In this document: positions 45,001-52,170 of the stretch, piece by piece
Layout of the letters: every line of letters starts with the position of its first letter
Numbering within the stretch: position 1 is the first letter of the stretch
NCBI GenBank assembly: GCA_963727465.1
Contig: CAVSGL010000007.1
Coordinates: 50,684-114,683 of the forward strand
Source of the DNA: VRUE01 sp963727465
GTDB lineage: Bacteria; Actinomycetota; Thermoleophilia; Solirubrobacterales; 70-9
Length of the DNA: 64,000 nucleotides
Direction: 5' to 3'
The notes under the pieces: generated by a model
What the model saw: the letters and a program-made list of their open reading frames with translations, nothing else
Told to the model about the DNA's origin: nothing
Database searches by the model: none
Position numbers and translations under genes: made by a program

Positions 45001-46997
45001 CGGCAGGGCTCCCGGATCTGCCGGTGACCAAAACGACCTACAACATCTACAACGAGCCGCTGGAATCCACGGAAACCGTCGGCGAAGCGAGCCGCACGGC
45101 GACGATCGAATACGACGACGCCGGGCGCCCGGTCAGCGCCAGCATTGCCTCGACCGGGGCGAAAGCCCTGCCGACGGTCCACACGACCTACGACGAAGCG
45201 ACCGGCCTGCCGACCGTCCAAAGTACCGAAACCGAAGCGATCGTCAGCGAATACGATTCGCTCGGTCGGCTCACCGACTACACGGACGCCGACGGCAACA
45301 CCTCGACCTACGCCTACGACGTCCTCGGCCGGGTGACCGAAGCCTACGACGGCAAGGGCGCGCAGACCTTCGAATATGACGCGACGACCGGTGACCTGGC
45401 GAAAGTCGACGACTCCGCCGTTGGTGCCTTCACCGCCGAATACGACGCCGGCGGCAAGATGACCGCGATGGACTATCCCAACGGCCTCCAGGCCCGCTAC
45501 AGCTACGACCCCAGCGGTTCGGCGACCGGGCTGGAATACGTCAAGGCGAGCGGTTGCAGCGAAAACTGCACTTGGTTTGAAGAACAGACGGCGCCCTCGG
45601 TCCACGGCGAGACGATGAGCGCGTCGGGCACGGTCGCCGACCTCAACTACACCTATGACGCCGCGGGCCGTCTCACAAAGTCCGAGGAATCCCCGCAGGG
45701 CAAAGGCTGTACCACCAGGCTCTATGGCTACGACGCCGACACCAACCGCACCAGCATGACCACGCGCGAACCGACTGAAGGTGGAGCCTGTGCGACCTCC
45801 GGCGGCGAAACCCAGACAACCGCATTCGACGCTGCCGACCGGCTGATCGGCGAAGGGGTCGAATACGACGAATTCGGCAACGTCACGCACCTCCCCGGCG
45901 CCGACGCCGGCGGCAAACCGCTCTCGAGCACCTACTACGCCGACAACACCGCGGCCAGTCTCAGTCAGGACGGCACGACGGTCGAATACATGCTGGATCC
46001 GTCCGGTCGAAGGCGCCAAACGCTCACCAGCGACGGCGAAGGCGAATCGTCGATCGTGTCCCACTTCGCGGGCGACGGTGATTCGCCGGCCTGGACCGAA
46101 GCCAACTCGGGAAGTTGGACCCGCTACATCGGCTGCATGGGCGGTCTCGCCGCAACGCAGAGCTCCACCGAAGGGCTCGAGTTCCAGGTCGCCAACCTGC
46201 ATGGCGACGTGATCGGGACGATGGGCTCGGAAGCCGAAGAACTGGTTCTGGTTGACGGGTCGACCGAGTACGGCTCACCGTCGGGCGAAGCGCAGCTCAA
46301 CAAATACGGGTGGCTTGGAGCCGCCCAAAGACCCACCGAACTGGATAGTGGCGTGATCGGCATGGGCGCCAGGACCTATGTTCCGCAGATCGGGCGGTTC
46401 CTCCAGACCGATCCGGTGCCTGGGGGCTCGGCGAACGCCTACACCTACGTCTTCGGCGACCCAGTAGGCGAATCAGACCCCTCCGGCGAATACACGCCTG
46501 GCGGTGCCCCGTCGTGGCTGGTCGAATTCATGGAAAATCCCCCAGGAATGCCACCACCACCTCCGCCTCCTGCTGTAGAAGACGAAATCGAAGAACTTGT
46601 TTCTGGAGGAGGCAATCCGCTAGGTGGAGGTCAACCTGACTTCTTCTCCTTAACGACGTCTGAGGTGATGAATGTCGTCCAATACCTAAAGTCGTTCTTT
46701 GAACGCAACTACCATGTCGCGTGGAACACGTGCATCCCACAGTCCGAACTCGGAATTAAGTACGATGTTTTACGTGAGGCTTTTGGTACAATTTGTATTC
46801 CTAAACTTCGGTTTAACGTCACCAGCATCCCGGCGATTCAAGCTGCCAAGTCTGTTGGCTATGTCTGGTGTTTGCTTGTTCACACTTGGGGAGTGCAGCG
46901 AAGTGCATTTTCCTTCTTGTACGCCGCGGCGAGTTCAGCGCATTTCTGCGGAGGTAATGGAGGCGAACGTGCATGGGCTTATGTCAAGGTGTATTGA
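39054..46997 (+). CDS. giant secreted Rhs/NHL-repeat protein with variable C-terminal tip
   Basis: About 2647 aa from ATG 39054 (a TTG start at 38958 is possible). Order: signal peptide (MGAVLILALSFAVTALAEE); a long N-terminal beta region; Rhs-type entry (LNIRNGDFFLSNTDV, SYESLRPQDEQGPLGPGWQL) near residue 720; an Ig-like domain near 1025-1110; two copies of a six-blade NHL block (residues 1117-1401 and 1402-1682); YD repeats (YDSLGRLTDYTDADGNTSTY and others); the Rhs core end (YVPQIGRFLQTDPVPGG, ending DPSGEY) near 2445; and a 150-residue tip rich in Cys and aromatic residues. Rhs proteins form a shell that delivers the tip as a toxin or adhesin. The tip, EDEIEELVSGGG onward, matches no toxin I recognise. 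Confidence 0.88.
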   Translation: MGAVLILALSFAVTALAEEVSPQSSPLGEAPSEAPTWLRSAMDSPASLANAADAAGEREAPSTQQLERSRSDFRDLSSGEAVDVAAEKFPQLINLPLNPVPPLGEGERITKYLSLDAAQLEMPNGRHAVLDSMLPLVTSDAEERLVPVDLGLQEEGETLVPRAPLVPVHIPKQAGEGIEMPEIGLTVTPTNGDGSPLSASIASATRAAADFANTQTDTDTIVKPLPLGFEIHSLLRSPKSPEKLFFRFASSADGDPTLTRADDGSVMVEANGKRIAMIPPAAAVDAAGEPVPVSMEIEGDLLALEVGHRSAEFLYPIDVDPTATDYSSFGSWEGKEGNWSFENGAPGVFTGEWQELWSRLHIANGSGNSFNYGDWASWFYLTQGVSRIYELDATVDSPSGGNFLAIAGPAGAEAETWIPISPPIESSHVLCAASECVSGGGSAGNAAVFELIATESGSFPLFANLDSASVRIVQDQAATITFNTTDPEIEGKPNALYDGGHWFKTSDEARVGFSASDPGLGISGTEVSSHGFYQWNGSFYSGILGNCVGVQCDSSFSLNRSLGNMPEGSQPVHARVFNAAISSEATKYVKLDNAGPTASLSGLGPSNIAGVGENTITVHIEDGAQANASSGVKTGESTVSLDGKQILGPGSGGCSPGPCEVSREYSFLGRDIGVGEHYLTVTATDQIGNQATTQLEFVVTANEGPMESIGPGSLNIRNGDFFLSNTDVSESAAGSSLSVIRSYESLRPQDEQGPLGPGWQLSFGAWRQLRKMPDGTAVISDNKGRQVVFHEINNGYYEETPAYPDWALHFDAEASTYRLTAPSGSATTFKQPSSSSGSLYMPAAIIKADGAISARFTFEESPTSGSIRPSVVGGPHPSGVEGECPEAAWCRELHFSYATSTSASGNGPNDWGTYDGHLDKISLAAWDHFAESYEEIPIAEYAYDTDGRLRAAWDPRISPAVKTTYGYDAAGHITAVAPSGQQPWMMHYGSAAGSSHTDWLLSASRPEASASLEGVAPLASTEQPFLSNPQPLVGKTYHVWNGGWSGDPTAYDYQWSRCDAGGNNCVPIPGASDQSYTPTGQDLDARLVASVTATNALGSATVASEPSMKVAATGTASPTYQSQFGSTGSGEGQFSQPYGIAFDPADDVWVADTLNNRIEKLGPDGEFLMQFGKEGTKPGQFILPIDVATDSMGDLWVADLGNKRIKEFNSEGQFVMQFGEEGSQPGQFKGFMSVAVDSEGAVWVTDAGNDRVQKFNSEGQFVMQFGEEGSGNGQFDEPSAVAPDSGGDLWVVDHHNDRVQEFSDKGEYLRQFGEEGSGPGKLDDPLDLGIDSVGNLWVVDRGNDRVQEFSPEGDFLTQFGEEGSGDGQFEAPGALALAPDGDIWAADTGNDRLQQWVPTEDDPTYQSQFGSTGSGEGQFSQPYGIAFDPADDVWVADTLNNRIEKLGPDGEFLMQFGKEGTKPGQFILPIDVATDSMGDLWVADLGNKRIKEFNSEGQFVMQFGEEGSQPGQFKGFMSVAVDSEGAVWVTDAGNDRVQKFNSEGQFVMQFGEEGSGNGQFDEPSAVAPDSGGDLWVVDHHNDRVQEFSDKGEYLRQFGEEGSGPGKLDDPLDLAIDSVGNLWVVDRGNDRVQEFSPEGDFLTQFGEEGSGDGQFEAPGALALAPDGDIWAADTGNDRLQQWVQFEPAQNEPPPPDSSAAVWTVIYNVSLAGSAAPYKMNSNTASEWGQGTLPTDAAAIFPPDEVPTNRHPSDYRRATVYYMDEGGRIVNTLAPGSRISTEEYDEFGNVVRTLTPENRARALEAGAESAAVSQRLDTQLAYSEDGMQLLSVLGPEHKVELDGGEEVEARLHTKYSYDEGAPEQGGPYGLVTKQTEGALVGAAEIDVRTKTFGYDGQEGLGWELRKPTSETIDPGGLSLTTKTFYEPNSGNIVETRMPGNPEGGDAHATQTLYYTSGPNEGKTCGYRPEWIGLACETRPAAQPGTAGLPDLPVTKTTYNIYNEPLESTETVGEASRTATIEYDDAGRPVSASIASTGAKALPTVHTTYDEATGLPTVQSTETEAIVSEYDSLGRLTDYTDADGNTSTYAYDVLGRVTEAYDGKGAQTFEYDATTGDLAKVDDSAVGAFTAEYDAGGKMTAMDYPNGLQARYSYDPSGSATGLEYVKASGCSENCTWFEEQTAPSVHGETMSASGTVADLNYTYDAAGRLTKSEESPQGKGCTTRLYGYDADTNRTSMTTREPTEGGACATSGGETQTTAFDAADRLIGEGVEYDEFGNVTHLPGADAGGKPLSSTYYADNTAASLSQDGTTVEYMLDPSGRRRQTLTSDGEGESSIVSHFAGDGDSPAWTEANSGSWTRYIGCMGGLAATQSSTEGLEFQVANLHGDVIGTMGSEAEELVLVDGSTEYGSPSGEAQLNKYGWLGAAQRPTELDSGVIGMGARTYVPQIGRFLQTDPVPGGSANAYTYVFGDPVGESDPSGEYTPGGAPSWLVEFMENPPGMPPPPPPPAVEDEIEELVSGGGNPLGGGQPDFFSLTTSEVMNVVQYLKSFFERNYHVAWNTCIPQSELGIKYDVLREAFGTICIPKLRFNVTSIPAIQAAKSVGYVWCLLVHTWGVQRSAFSFLYAAASSAHFCGGNGGERAWAYVKVY
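42404..43258 (+). repeat. 855-bp in-frame tandem duplication, unit 1
   Basis: Unit 1 of a tandem duplication inside the Rhs gene. Unit 2 follows at 43259-44100. Each encodes six NHL blades (for example VAVDSEGAVWVTDAGNDRVQ). I see only two or so base differences (such as GTCGCT versus GTAGCT at 42611/43466 and GGGATC versus GCGATC), so the duplication is recent. Confidence 0.9.
43259..44100 (+). repeat. 855-bp in-frame tandem duplication, unit 2
   Basis: The second unit, identical in layout to 42404-43258 until CAGCAGTGGGTGC; after that it leads on to the YD-repeat part. Confidence 0.9.
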
Positions 46998-47082
46998 CGT
47001 GTGCTCGGGCGGGAATAGCCGTGACAAATTCATGGCCGTGCGCCCCTCTCTGGCCACCAAAAGCTCTGCTATCGTTTAGATA

Positions 47083-47205
47083 ATGCTAGAAGTGTTCATA
47101 TACGTGCTCGGTGTGGTGATCGCTGCGGCTGAGTTCTATATCTGGTATTCCGAAATCCTGTGGCATAAGAGCGAGCCGCGCCGAGATCCGAGAAACGGTC
47201 TTTAG
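47083..47205 (+). CDS. small membrane peptide after the Rhs tip, 3' end set by an IS end
   Basis: A 40-aa frame, MLEVFIYVLGVVIAAAEFYI then WYSEILWHKSEPRRDPRNGL. It has one membrane segment and a basic tail. It lies 86 bp after the Rhs stop on the same strand. Its stop TAG is part of the IS1380-type end (TAGCCCAGATC), so it is probably the N-terminal part of a longer gene cut by the insertion. Position fits a toxin-immunity or partner gene for the Rhs tip. No family is recognised. Confidence 0.45.
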   Translation: MLEVFIYVLGVVIAAAEFYIWYSEILWHKSEPRRDPRNGL

Positions 47206-47320
47206 CCCAGATCTTGCAATAAGCCCCGCTGAGGTGACCTCGGGCGCGACCGACGGTGGTGACTGACGCTGTCAGCACCATGGTGTGCTTGTGGGCGGCT
47301 CCACGGAACCGCTTGGATTC
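47203..47320. mobile_element. solo end of the IS1380-type element
   Basis: About 118 bp similar to the left end of the complete IS at 47717-47831. Both start (T)TAGCCCAGATCTTGCA or TTAACCCAGATCTTGCA, continue GAGGTGACCTCGG or GAGAGTGACCTCGG, and hold a GGCGG-x-TCC/GGA-x-CCGCC hairpin. The rest of this copy is missing. Confidence 0.6.
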
Positions 47321-47360
47321 TATGACGGGTACGCTTGGCAATACAAGACTGTATGTATAA

Positions 47361-47747
47361 ATGTATACTGGCAAGAAAATGGCGATCGGAAGCACCGAAG
47401 AGGCTGCGTTGTCTCCCCGTAGGGGCATTGCGCTGCTGCTGGCTGTTTGGCTAGTGGCGAGTGTCTATGGCTGCGGTGGTCAGGTCTCGGATCAAGGGTC
47501 TCGCTCACTGGACTTCGGGGCCGTTGCCAAGAATCTTCCGCCAAATGCGGTGCTTATCAGAGTTGCGTTAGGCGGCAAAGACAGGTTCATTCCCACCTTT
47601 ATTCGTGTCAGGCACAACCTGTCGAAAATAGTCTTCGAAAACTTAACGAGTACCTCGCAAGGCCTTATCGTCCGGGCGAATGATGGAACTGTGGTAGCTA
47701 GATCGGCTGTGATTAACCCAGATCTTGCAGCAAGCCCGCGAGAGTGA
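47361..47747 (+). CDS. small lipoprotein, 3' end replaced by IS sequence
   Basis: A 128-aa protein: hydrophobic segment GIALLLAVWLVASVYGC with a lipobox-like cysteine, then SLDFGAVAKNLPPNAVLIRV, FIPTFIRVRHNLSKIVFENL and TSTSQGLIVRANDGTVVARS. The last 12 or so codons are already inside the IS end at 47717, so the native C-terminus is lost. The body resembles a short cupredoxin-like or beta-sandwich domain, but this is weak. It could be a second partner gene of the Rhs region. Confidence 0.5.
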   Translation: MYTGKKMAIGSTEEAALSPRRGIALLLAVWLVASVYGCGGQVSDQGSRSLDFGAVAKNLPPNAVLIRVALGGKDRFIPTFIRVRHNLSKIVFENLTSTSQGLIVRANDGTVVARSAVINPDLAASPRE

Positions 47748-49397
47748 CCTCGGCCCAGGCCGCCGAAGGTGAACATCGGTATCAGCGCCGGAGTGTGGCC
47801 TTGAGGCGGTTCCGCGGAGCCGCCTTGAGCTGGCTCCGGCAGTGATCGAGGCGACGCTGAGGAATTCGCGCAGCAGTAAGTGACACGGCGACGCCGCGCT
47901 CGACCTCGTGCAGGGCGGGCTCACCCCGCCGGCAGGGGCAAGGCGTCGAGCCTTCGGCAGGCAGCGACGAGATCTTCCGCCCAGGGCCAGTGGCGGGCGA
48001 GGCGCAGGCGGGTGCGCCGGCCGGAGCGCGCGAGGCGCCCCGCCTGGTGCAAGAGCCGGTAGCGCAAGGTCTGCGGCTTGGCCTTGGCGAGCTCGCCGGT
48101 GAGCGTCAGCGCCTTGGCGAAGCCGACGATGTCCTGGGCGGCGAGCACCAGTTGCATCCAGGCCTCGTTCATCGCGAAGCTGCGGAAGGGGAGCTTGGCC
48201 AGCCCCAGCGCTTTGGCATCCTCGATCCGCTGCTCGACATGGGCGTGGGCGCGGTGTTCGCGGTCGAGCTCGGCGATGTCCTCTCCCTGCTGATCGGCGA
48301 GAAAGCAGGTGTGGCGCCAGCCGTCGGTGTCGACCAGGCTCAGCTGGGCGCCGGGGTGGGCGCGCTCCCTTCGGCAGATCAGTCGCGAGCCCTCCGGCCA
48401 GGCGGAGAGATCGAGGTGATCGGTCAGCTCGGAGACGTAGGCCTCGCGCGGGCGGGTCGGGTGCTCGGCCACCGGCACGCCGTCCTGGGAGATCGCGCCA
48501 ACCCAGGCGGAATCGGGGACCGCGGCGATCGCCTCGCGCACCGGGGCGGTGATGTCGTATCCGACCGAGAAGCGGATGTCGCCCTCGCGGCAGAAGTCGA
48601 CGACCTCGTGCACGCAGGCGGCGGAGTCGCCGCGCACCAGGACCTCCCCCTCCGCGAGAGAGGGCGGCAGCTGCTCGAGGCCCGCTTCGATCGCCGCCAC
48701 CTGGTCGGCGCCGGTGTTGGAGCCGGCGTTGCCGGGCCGCAGGACGCCGTCGAGCGCCGCTTCGGAGCCCTCCAGGTAGCAGAGCATCGGATGGAAGCCG
48801 AAGCCTCCCTTGTAGTTGCCGGCCGCGCCCTCCTTCTCGGAGTGAGCGCCCAGCAGGGAGGCGTCGACGTCGAGGACCGGCCGATCGGGGGCGGCGCCGA
48901 GCGCGAAGGCCTGCTCCCGCGCCACCTTGCGCGCCGCTTTGATCCCCTCCAGCTCCTCGGGGCCGATCCGCTCCAGCGCTCGGAAGGCGGTGGCGTCGGA
49001 GGCGACCTCGCCGAAGAGGGCGGGCTGGTCGCGAAGCGCGGCCTGGTCGCAGAGGTGCTCGCCGCCCTGGGCCAGGGTGACGATCAGGTTGCGCAGGATC
49101 TCCCCGTCATCATGGGCCGATCGCCGCTGGCGAGTCGGCGCCAGCGCCTCCCCAAGGGCCTCGGTCAGCCCCAACCTGTCACATAGGTTGCTGAGCAGCA
49201 ACGCGCCGGCCTGCGAGCAGAATCCCTCGCCGTCCGCGGTGACCTCTACCGTTTCGAGCCGTCCGTTTCGATTCACCTTCAAGGTGAAGCCTCCTGAGTT
49301 GGGAAATGGGTGTCGACAACCACATTTTCCCCGCTCAGGAGGCGGAAAAGCGCCGCTCAGGCTTGCTCAAGCGGTGGCGCTTGGCGCACGATCTGGG
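47717..49397 (-). mobile_element. IS1380-family insertion sequence
   Basis: About 1.68 kb. The left end CCCAGATCTTGC (47717) and the right end, read inward as CCCAGATCGTGC from 49397, form terminal inverted repeats. The flanks TTAA and CTAA may be a short target duplication or part of the repeat. One transposase gene, on the minus strand, fills it. The transposase looks complete. Confidence 0.75.
47921..49282 (-). CDS. IS1380-family transposase
   Basis: A 453-aa DDE transposase from the ATG at 49282. It has FCSQAGALLLSNLCDRLGLT, the catalytic region VLDVDASLLGAHSEKEGAAG with YKGGFGFHPMLCYLEGSE, RPGNAGSNTGADQVAAIEAG, EVLVRGDSAACVHEVVDFCR (second D) and the C-terminal ERAHPGAQLSLVDTDGWRH with AHAHVEQRIEDAKALGLAKL. 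These match the IS1380 type. No frameshift is seen. Confidence 0.9.
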   Translation of the reverse strand: MKVNRNGRLETVEVTADGEGFCSQAGALLLSNLCDRLGLTEALGEALAPTRQRRSAHDDGEILRNLIVTLAQGGEHLCDQAALRDQPALFGEVASDATAFRALERIGPEELEGIKAARKVAREQAFALGAAPDRPVLDVDASLLGAHSEKEGAAGNYKGGFGFHPMLCYLEGSEAALDGVLRPGNAGSNTGADQVAAIEAGLEQLPPSLAEGEVLVRGDSAACVHEVVDFCREGDIRFSVGYDITAPVREAIAAVPDSAWVGAISQDGVPVAEHPTRPREAYVSELTDHLDLSAWPEGSRLICRRERAHPGAQLSLVDTDGWRHTCFLADQQGEDIAELDREHRAHAHVEQRIEDAKALGLAKLPFRSFAMNEAWMQLVLAAQDIVGFAKALTLTGELAKAKPQTLRYRLLHQAGRLARSGRRTRLRLARHWPWAEDLVAACRRLDALPLPAG

Positions 49398-49616
49398 CTA
49401 ACGCCGATGTGCCGGCTCGATCACGCGCAGCTTGTCGAGCGGCACTACGAGAATCCGATCGACGCCGAGTTCGGCGGGCAGGCTCGTGAACTCCACCATC
49501 GCCCTGCCTTCGCCCAGGATGTCGAGCACCCCGCCCCTCGCACCCGCGGGGGCCGTCTCGAAGTTCTCGCGCAGCTCAACGATGTCGAGTTCGGCGATCT
49601 CATGCACGGTTGCCAT
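49398..49616 (-). CDS. DUF4926-like small protein
   Basis: A 72-aa protein: IAELDIVELRENFETAPAG, ARGGVLDILGEGRAMVEF and VVPLDKLRVIEPAHRR. This SH3-like pattern fits DUF4926 proteins, often found in small toxin-antitoxin-like pairs with a larger partner upstream, as here (9 bp apart). Its stop TAG is formed at the IS junction (IS ends at 49397), so the last residues may not be native. Confidence 0.6.
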   Translation of the reverse strand: MATVHEIAELDIVELRENFETAPAGARGGVLDILGEGRAMVEFTSLPAELGVDRILVVPLDKLRVIEPAHRR

Positions 49617-49625
49617 ACCTGAATG

Positions 49626-49973
49626 CTAGGGCCTGGGGAAGGCGCTCACAAGGCGGGGTGCGTCGCCGGGCGCCGCGTAGTGCCAGATCGTCCTGATCGT
49701 CGCGCTGCGCTCCCCGATCGTGAGCACCGCGTCGACCTCGCAGTTCACCCCGAAGCGGCCGAGGTCGCGCACGCCCGTCACCTGAGCGTGCGTCACGGCC
49801 GCCGAGATCGCCTGCCATACCCTCTCGGTGTCCTCGACGGAGACGTGCATCACCTGCCGCCATTCCTCGCCGTGACCCTCCTCGCCGAGAACCCAACCCC
49901 GCAGCTTCGTCTGCTCGCACCAGCACTCGGCCGCCCGTGGCAGCGCTTCCCTGATTTGCGGTGGCCATCCCAT
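49626..49973 (-). CDS. small protein paired with the DUF4926-like gene
   Basis: A 115-aa protein: MGWPPQIREALPRAAECWCE, LRGWVLGEEGHGEEWRQVMH, GRFGVNCEVDAVLTIGERSA and TIRTIWHYAAPGDAPRLVSA. The end resembles DUF6883 proteins, which are commonly encoded before DUF4926 genes. It is upstream of that gene with a 9-bp gap. Activity is unknown; a toxin-antitoxin-like or immunity pair is a guess from gene order. Confidence 0.5.
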   Translation of the reverse strand: MGWPPQIREALPRAAECWCEQTKLRGWVLGEEGHGEEWRQVMHVSVEDTERVWQAISAAVTHAQVTGVRDLGRFGVNCEVDAVLTIGERSATIRTIWHYAAPGDAPRLVSAFPRP

Positions 49974-50267
49974 CGCGGCGGCAGCCTACTGGCGTCCGGC
50001 GAGCCTCGCGTGCTCGGCCCCGGCGTCTCATCGTCGCTCAAAGGCTGCGGACGGCACGTTGCGATATGCGGCGGAGCCTGAAAGACTCTCGGCGATCTTG
50101 GCCGTTTGCTGTTCAAACTCTCGTCGTCCGCATCTCGGAGCCAAAAACCGCGCCGGGGATTTTTCTCGCGGAGGTCCCGGTTGGCGCAGTCTTTTCACAC
50201 AGTGAATCCGCATCGCAGTTGGCATCGAACTGCCTTGAGGTACGAAATCGCGACGGATGGAACATTT
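49974..50267. other. non-coding stretch before the orphan Rhs tip
   Basis: No gene can be supported here. It ends where homology with the main Rhs gene begins (50268), with no promoter or start codon typical of a complete gene. Confidence 0.5.
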
Positions 50268-51401
50268 GGGGTCGAATACGACGAATTCGGCAACGTCACC
50301 GGCCTCCCCGGGGCCTACGCCGGCGGCAAACTGCTCTCGAGCACCTACTACGCCGACAACACCGCGGCGAGCCTCAGCCAGGACGGAACGACGATCGAAT
50401 ACATGCTCGACCCGGCCGGCCGGGCGCGGGAATCGCTTACGAGTGACGCCGAAGGCGAATCGTCACTCGTCTCCCATTTCGCTGGCGACGGCGACTCGCC
50501 GGCCTGGACCGAAGACAACTCCGGCAGCTGGACCCGCTACATCGGCTGCATGGGGGGTATGGCCGCGACGCAGAGCTCCACCGAAGGGCTCGAGTTCCAG
50601 CTCGCTAATCTGCACGGCGATGTGGTCGGGACGATGGGCTCGGAAGCCGAAGAACTGGTCTTCGCCGGCGGGTCGACCGAGTACGGCTCGCCGTCAGGCG
50701 GAGCGCAGCTCAGCAAATACGCATGGCTGGGTGCTGCCCAACGGTCCACCGAACTGGCCAGCGGAGTGATCGGCATGGGCGCACGGACCTACGTGCCGCA
50801 GATCGGACGGTTCCTCCAGGCTGATCCGGTGCCTGGGGGATCGGCGAACAGATATGCATATGTCTTTGGTGATCCGGTGAATGAATCGGACCTTTCCGGG
50901 GAATACACGTCCGGTGCTGCACCAGTGTGGCTGGTCGAATTCATGGAAAATCCTCCAGGAATGCCACCACCTCCTTTGCCGCCTGTGGCTGAAGCGGAAG
51001 AAGTTCAGGAATTTATTACCTTCGGCCAAGGCAGTAGCGAAGCTACGGCGTCTCACTGGTGTATTTGTGGCGGCGGCGGTACGAAACTCAAACTTCCCAA
51101 ACTCCATCTGGCAAATTGTTCTGTATCACCACCGATTGGATGGGGCAAAGAAGCAGCAAATGGGGCTTATGTGTTTTTTGGCGCACTCGTCTACTCCTGT
51201 CATCAACCTGTTTCAATATTTGCGCACTACATTGGCGCTGGCAAGCCGGGAGCAATCAGTGAGCAGCATGGTAAAAAGCATGGAGTGTTAAACATAGAGA
51301 TTCATTTTCAAGGCGCCCTTCAACTGAGCTATTGCGTGCTCATTGTTGGGGGCGGTGACAGTGAGCGCCACTGTGGTGGCGTCAACATAGTCACGGGTTG
51401 A
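50106..51401 (+). CDS. orphan Rhs C-terminal module with a second, different tip
   Basis: An open frame of up to 431 aa. From 50268 it is a close copy of the main Rhs gene (45855 onward): VEYDEFGNVTGLPGAYAGGK, RYIGCMGGMAATQSSTEGLE, YVPQIGRFLQADPVPGG and VNESDLSGEY. After NPPGMPPPPLPPVAE the two tips are unrelated. This one has HWCICGGGGTKLKLPKLHL, GALVYSCHQPVSIFAHYIGA and CVLIVGGGDSERHCGGVNIV. It lacks a proper 5' end. Such orphan Rhs tips recombine with the main gene to exchange toxin ends. Confidence 0.75.
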   Translation: MLFKLSSSASRSQKPRRGFFSRRSRLAQSFHTVNPHRSWHRTALRYEIATDGTFGVEYDEFGNVTGLPGAYAGGKLLSSTYYADNTAASLSQDGTTIEYMLDPAGRARESLTSDAEGESSLVSHFAGDGDSPAWTEDNSGSWTRYIGCMGGMAATQSSTEGLEFQLANLHGDVVGTMGSEAEELVFAGGSTEYGSPSGGAQLSKYAWLGAAQRSTELASGVIGMGARTYVPQIGRFLQADPVPGGSANRYAYVFGDPVNESDLSGEYTSGAAPVWLVEFMENPPGMPPPPLPPVAEAEEVQEFITFGQGSSEATASHWCICGGGGTKLKLPKLHLANCSVSPPIGWGKEAANGAYVFFGALVYSCHQPVSIFAHYIGAGKPGAISEQHGKKHGVLNIEIHFQGALQLSYCVLIVGGGDSERHCGGVNIVTG

Positions 51402-51441
51402 TATAGATGACCCGTGTGTGCTATCCTTATAATTGATTAAT

Positions 51442-52170
51442 ATGTCTAAATTCTTGTTAGCGGGGGGCTTAATCGTGTTGGTGGCCGGAGCTGTGGTGGC
51501 TGCCAACGGGTTGGATGGCAAGACCAAGAATGGCGCTCAAGCTAGTTCGACGAGCACTCTAAGCGGACCGCGATGTCGGCGCATCGGCCATCATCCTACG
51601 ATGCATTCGGCAAGGGTTATTCCGGGCTTGAGAGAAAGACTCGTGGCCCCACCAGTTGTCCTCGGTTGTGGCCAGTTCGCTGGGGAATCAATTGAAATCG
51701 TTGGCTACGATACGCCTCGTGAGCTTTGCTTCACTCTTGACCGTCCCCGCCGACGAAGTTCGGAAGGGGGTGAATGTCTGCTTCATCATGAAGGGTGGGC
51801 TGAGCTTTGTACCGACCTCTGTCTACTTAGTGTTTTCGGCGTCGATCTGGGTCATAAGTCGAGCTTGCGTCACATGCTTGTGAGCGGTTTGGCCCCCCTT
51901 GGTACGACGCGTGTACGGTTGGTTTCGGAGCGAACCAAGCCACAAGGTGCGACCGCGGTGCTTGCGGATGTAAGCTCACCGGAGTTACTGGAAGCGCTCA
52001 ATCAATCCGAACCCTTCATGGCGTTTGGGGTGCTTCTGTCGCATTGCACTCCACGGCCGGTACGTGCGATCGCGGAAGACGAGTCTGGTTCGGTGATTGC
52101 GAGCACCCATGAGCGCGCTTCACTTCCTGATCCCTGTAAGTCGCCGCCGCTTCCCGAGCCGCCCGGCTAG
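51442..52170 (+). CDS. membrane-anchored protein after the orphan Rhs tip; candidate immunity/partner
   Basis: A 242-aa protein from ATG 51442 with one N-terminal hydrophobic segment (FLLAGGLIVLVAGAVVAANG) and an exported Cys-containing domain: GERECFTLD-like RELCFTLDRPRRRSSEGGE, LVSGLAPLGTTRVRLVSERT, ATAVLADVSSPELLEALNQS. It is 41 bp after the orphan tip on the same strand and has the lower GC of that tip. The same order (tip, then a small anchored protein) occurs after the main Rhs gene. Immunity is inferred only from position. Confidence 0.5.
   Translation: MSKFLLAGGLIVLVAGAVVAANGLDGKTKNGAQASSTSTLSGPRCRRIGHHPTMHSARVIPGLRERLVAPPVVLGCGQFAGESIEIVGYDTPRELCFTLDRPRRRSSEGGECLLHHEGWAELCTDLCLLSVFGVDLGHKSSLRHMLVSGLAPLGTTRVRLVSERTKPQGATAVLADVSSPELLEALNQSEPFMAFGVLLSHCTPRPVRAIAEDESGSVIASTHERASLPDPCKSPPLPEPPG

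Noticed and set aside
47990..49186. A 398-codon plus-strand frame opposite the transposase
   Set aside because: Antisense of an intact IS1380 transposase; no motif.
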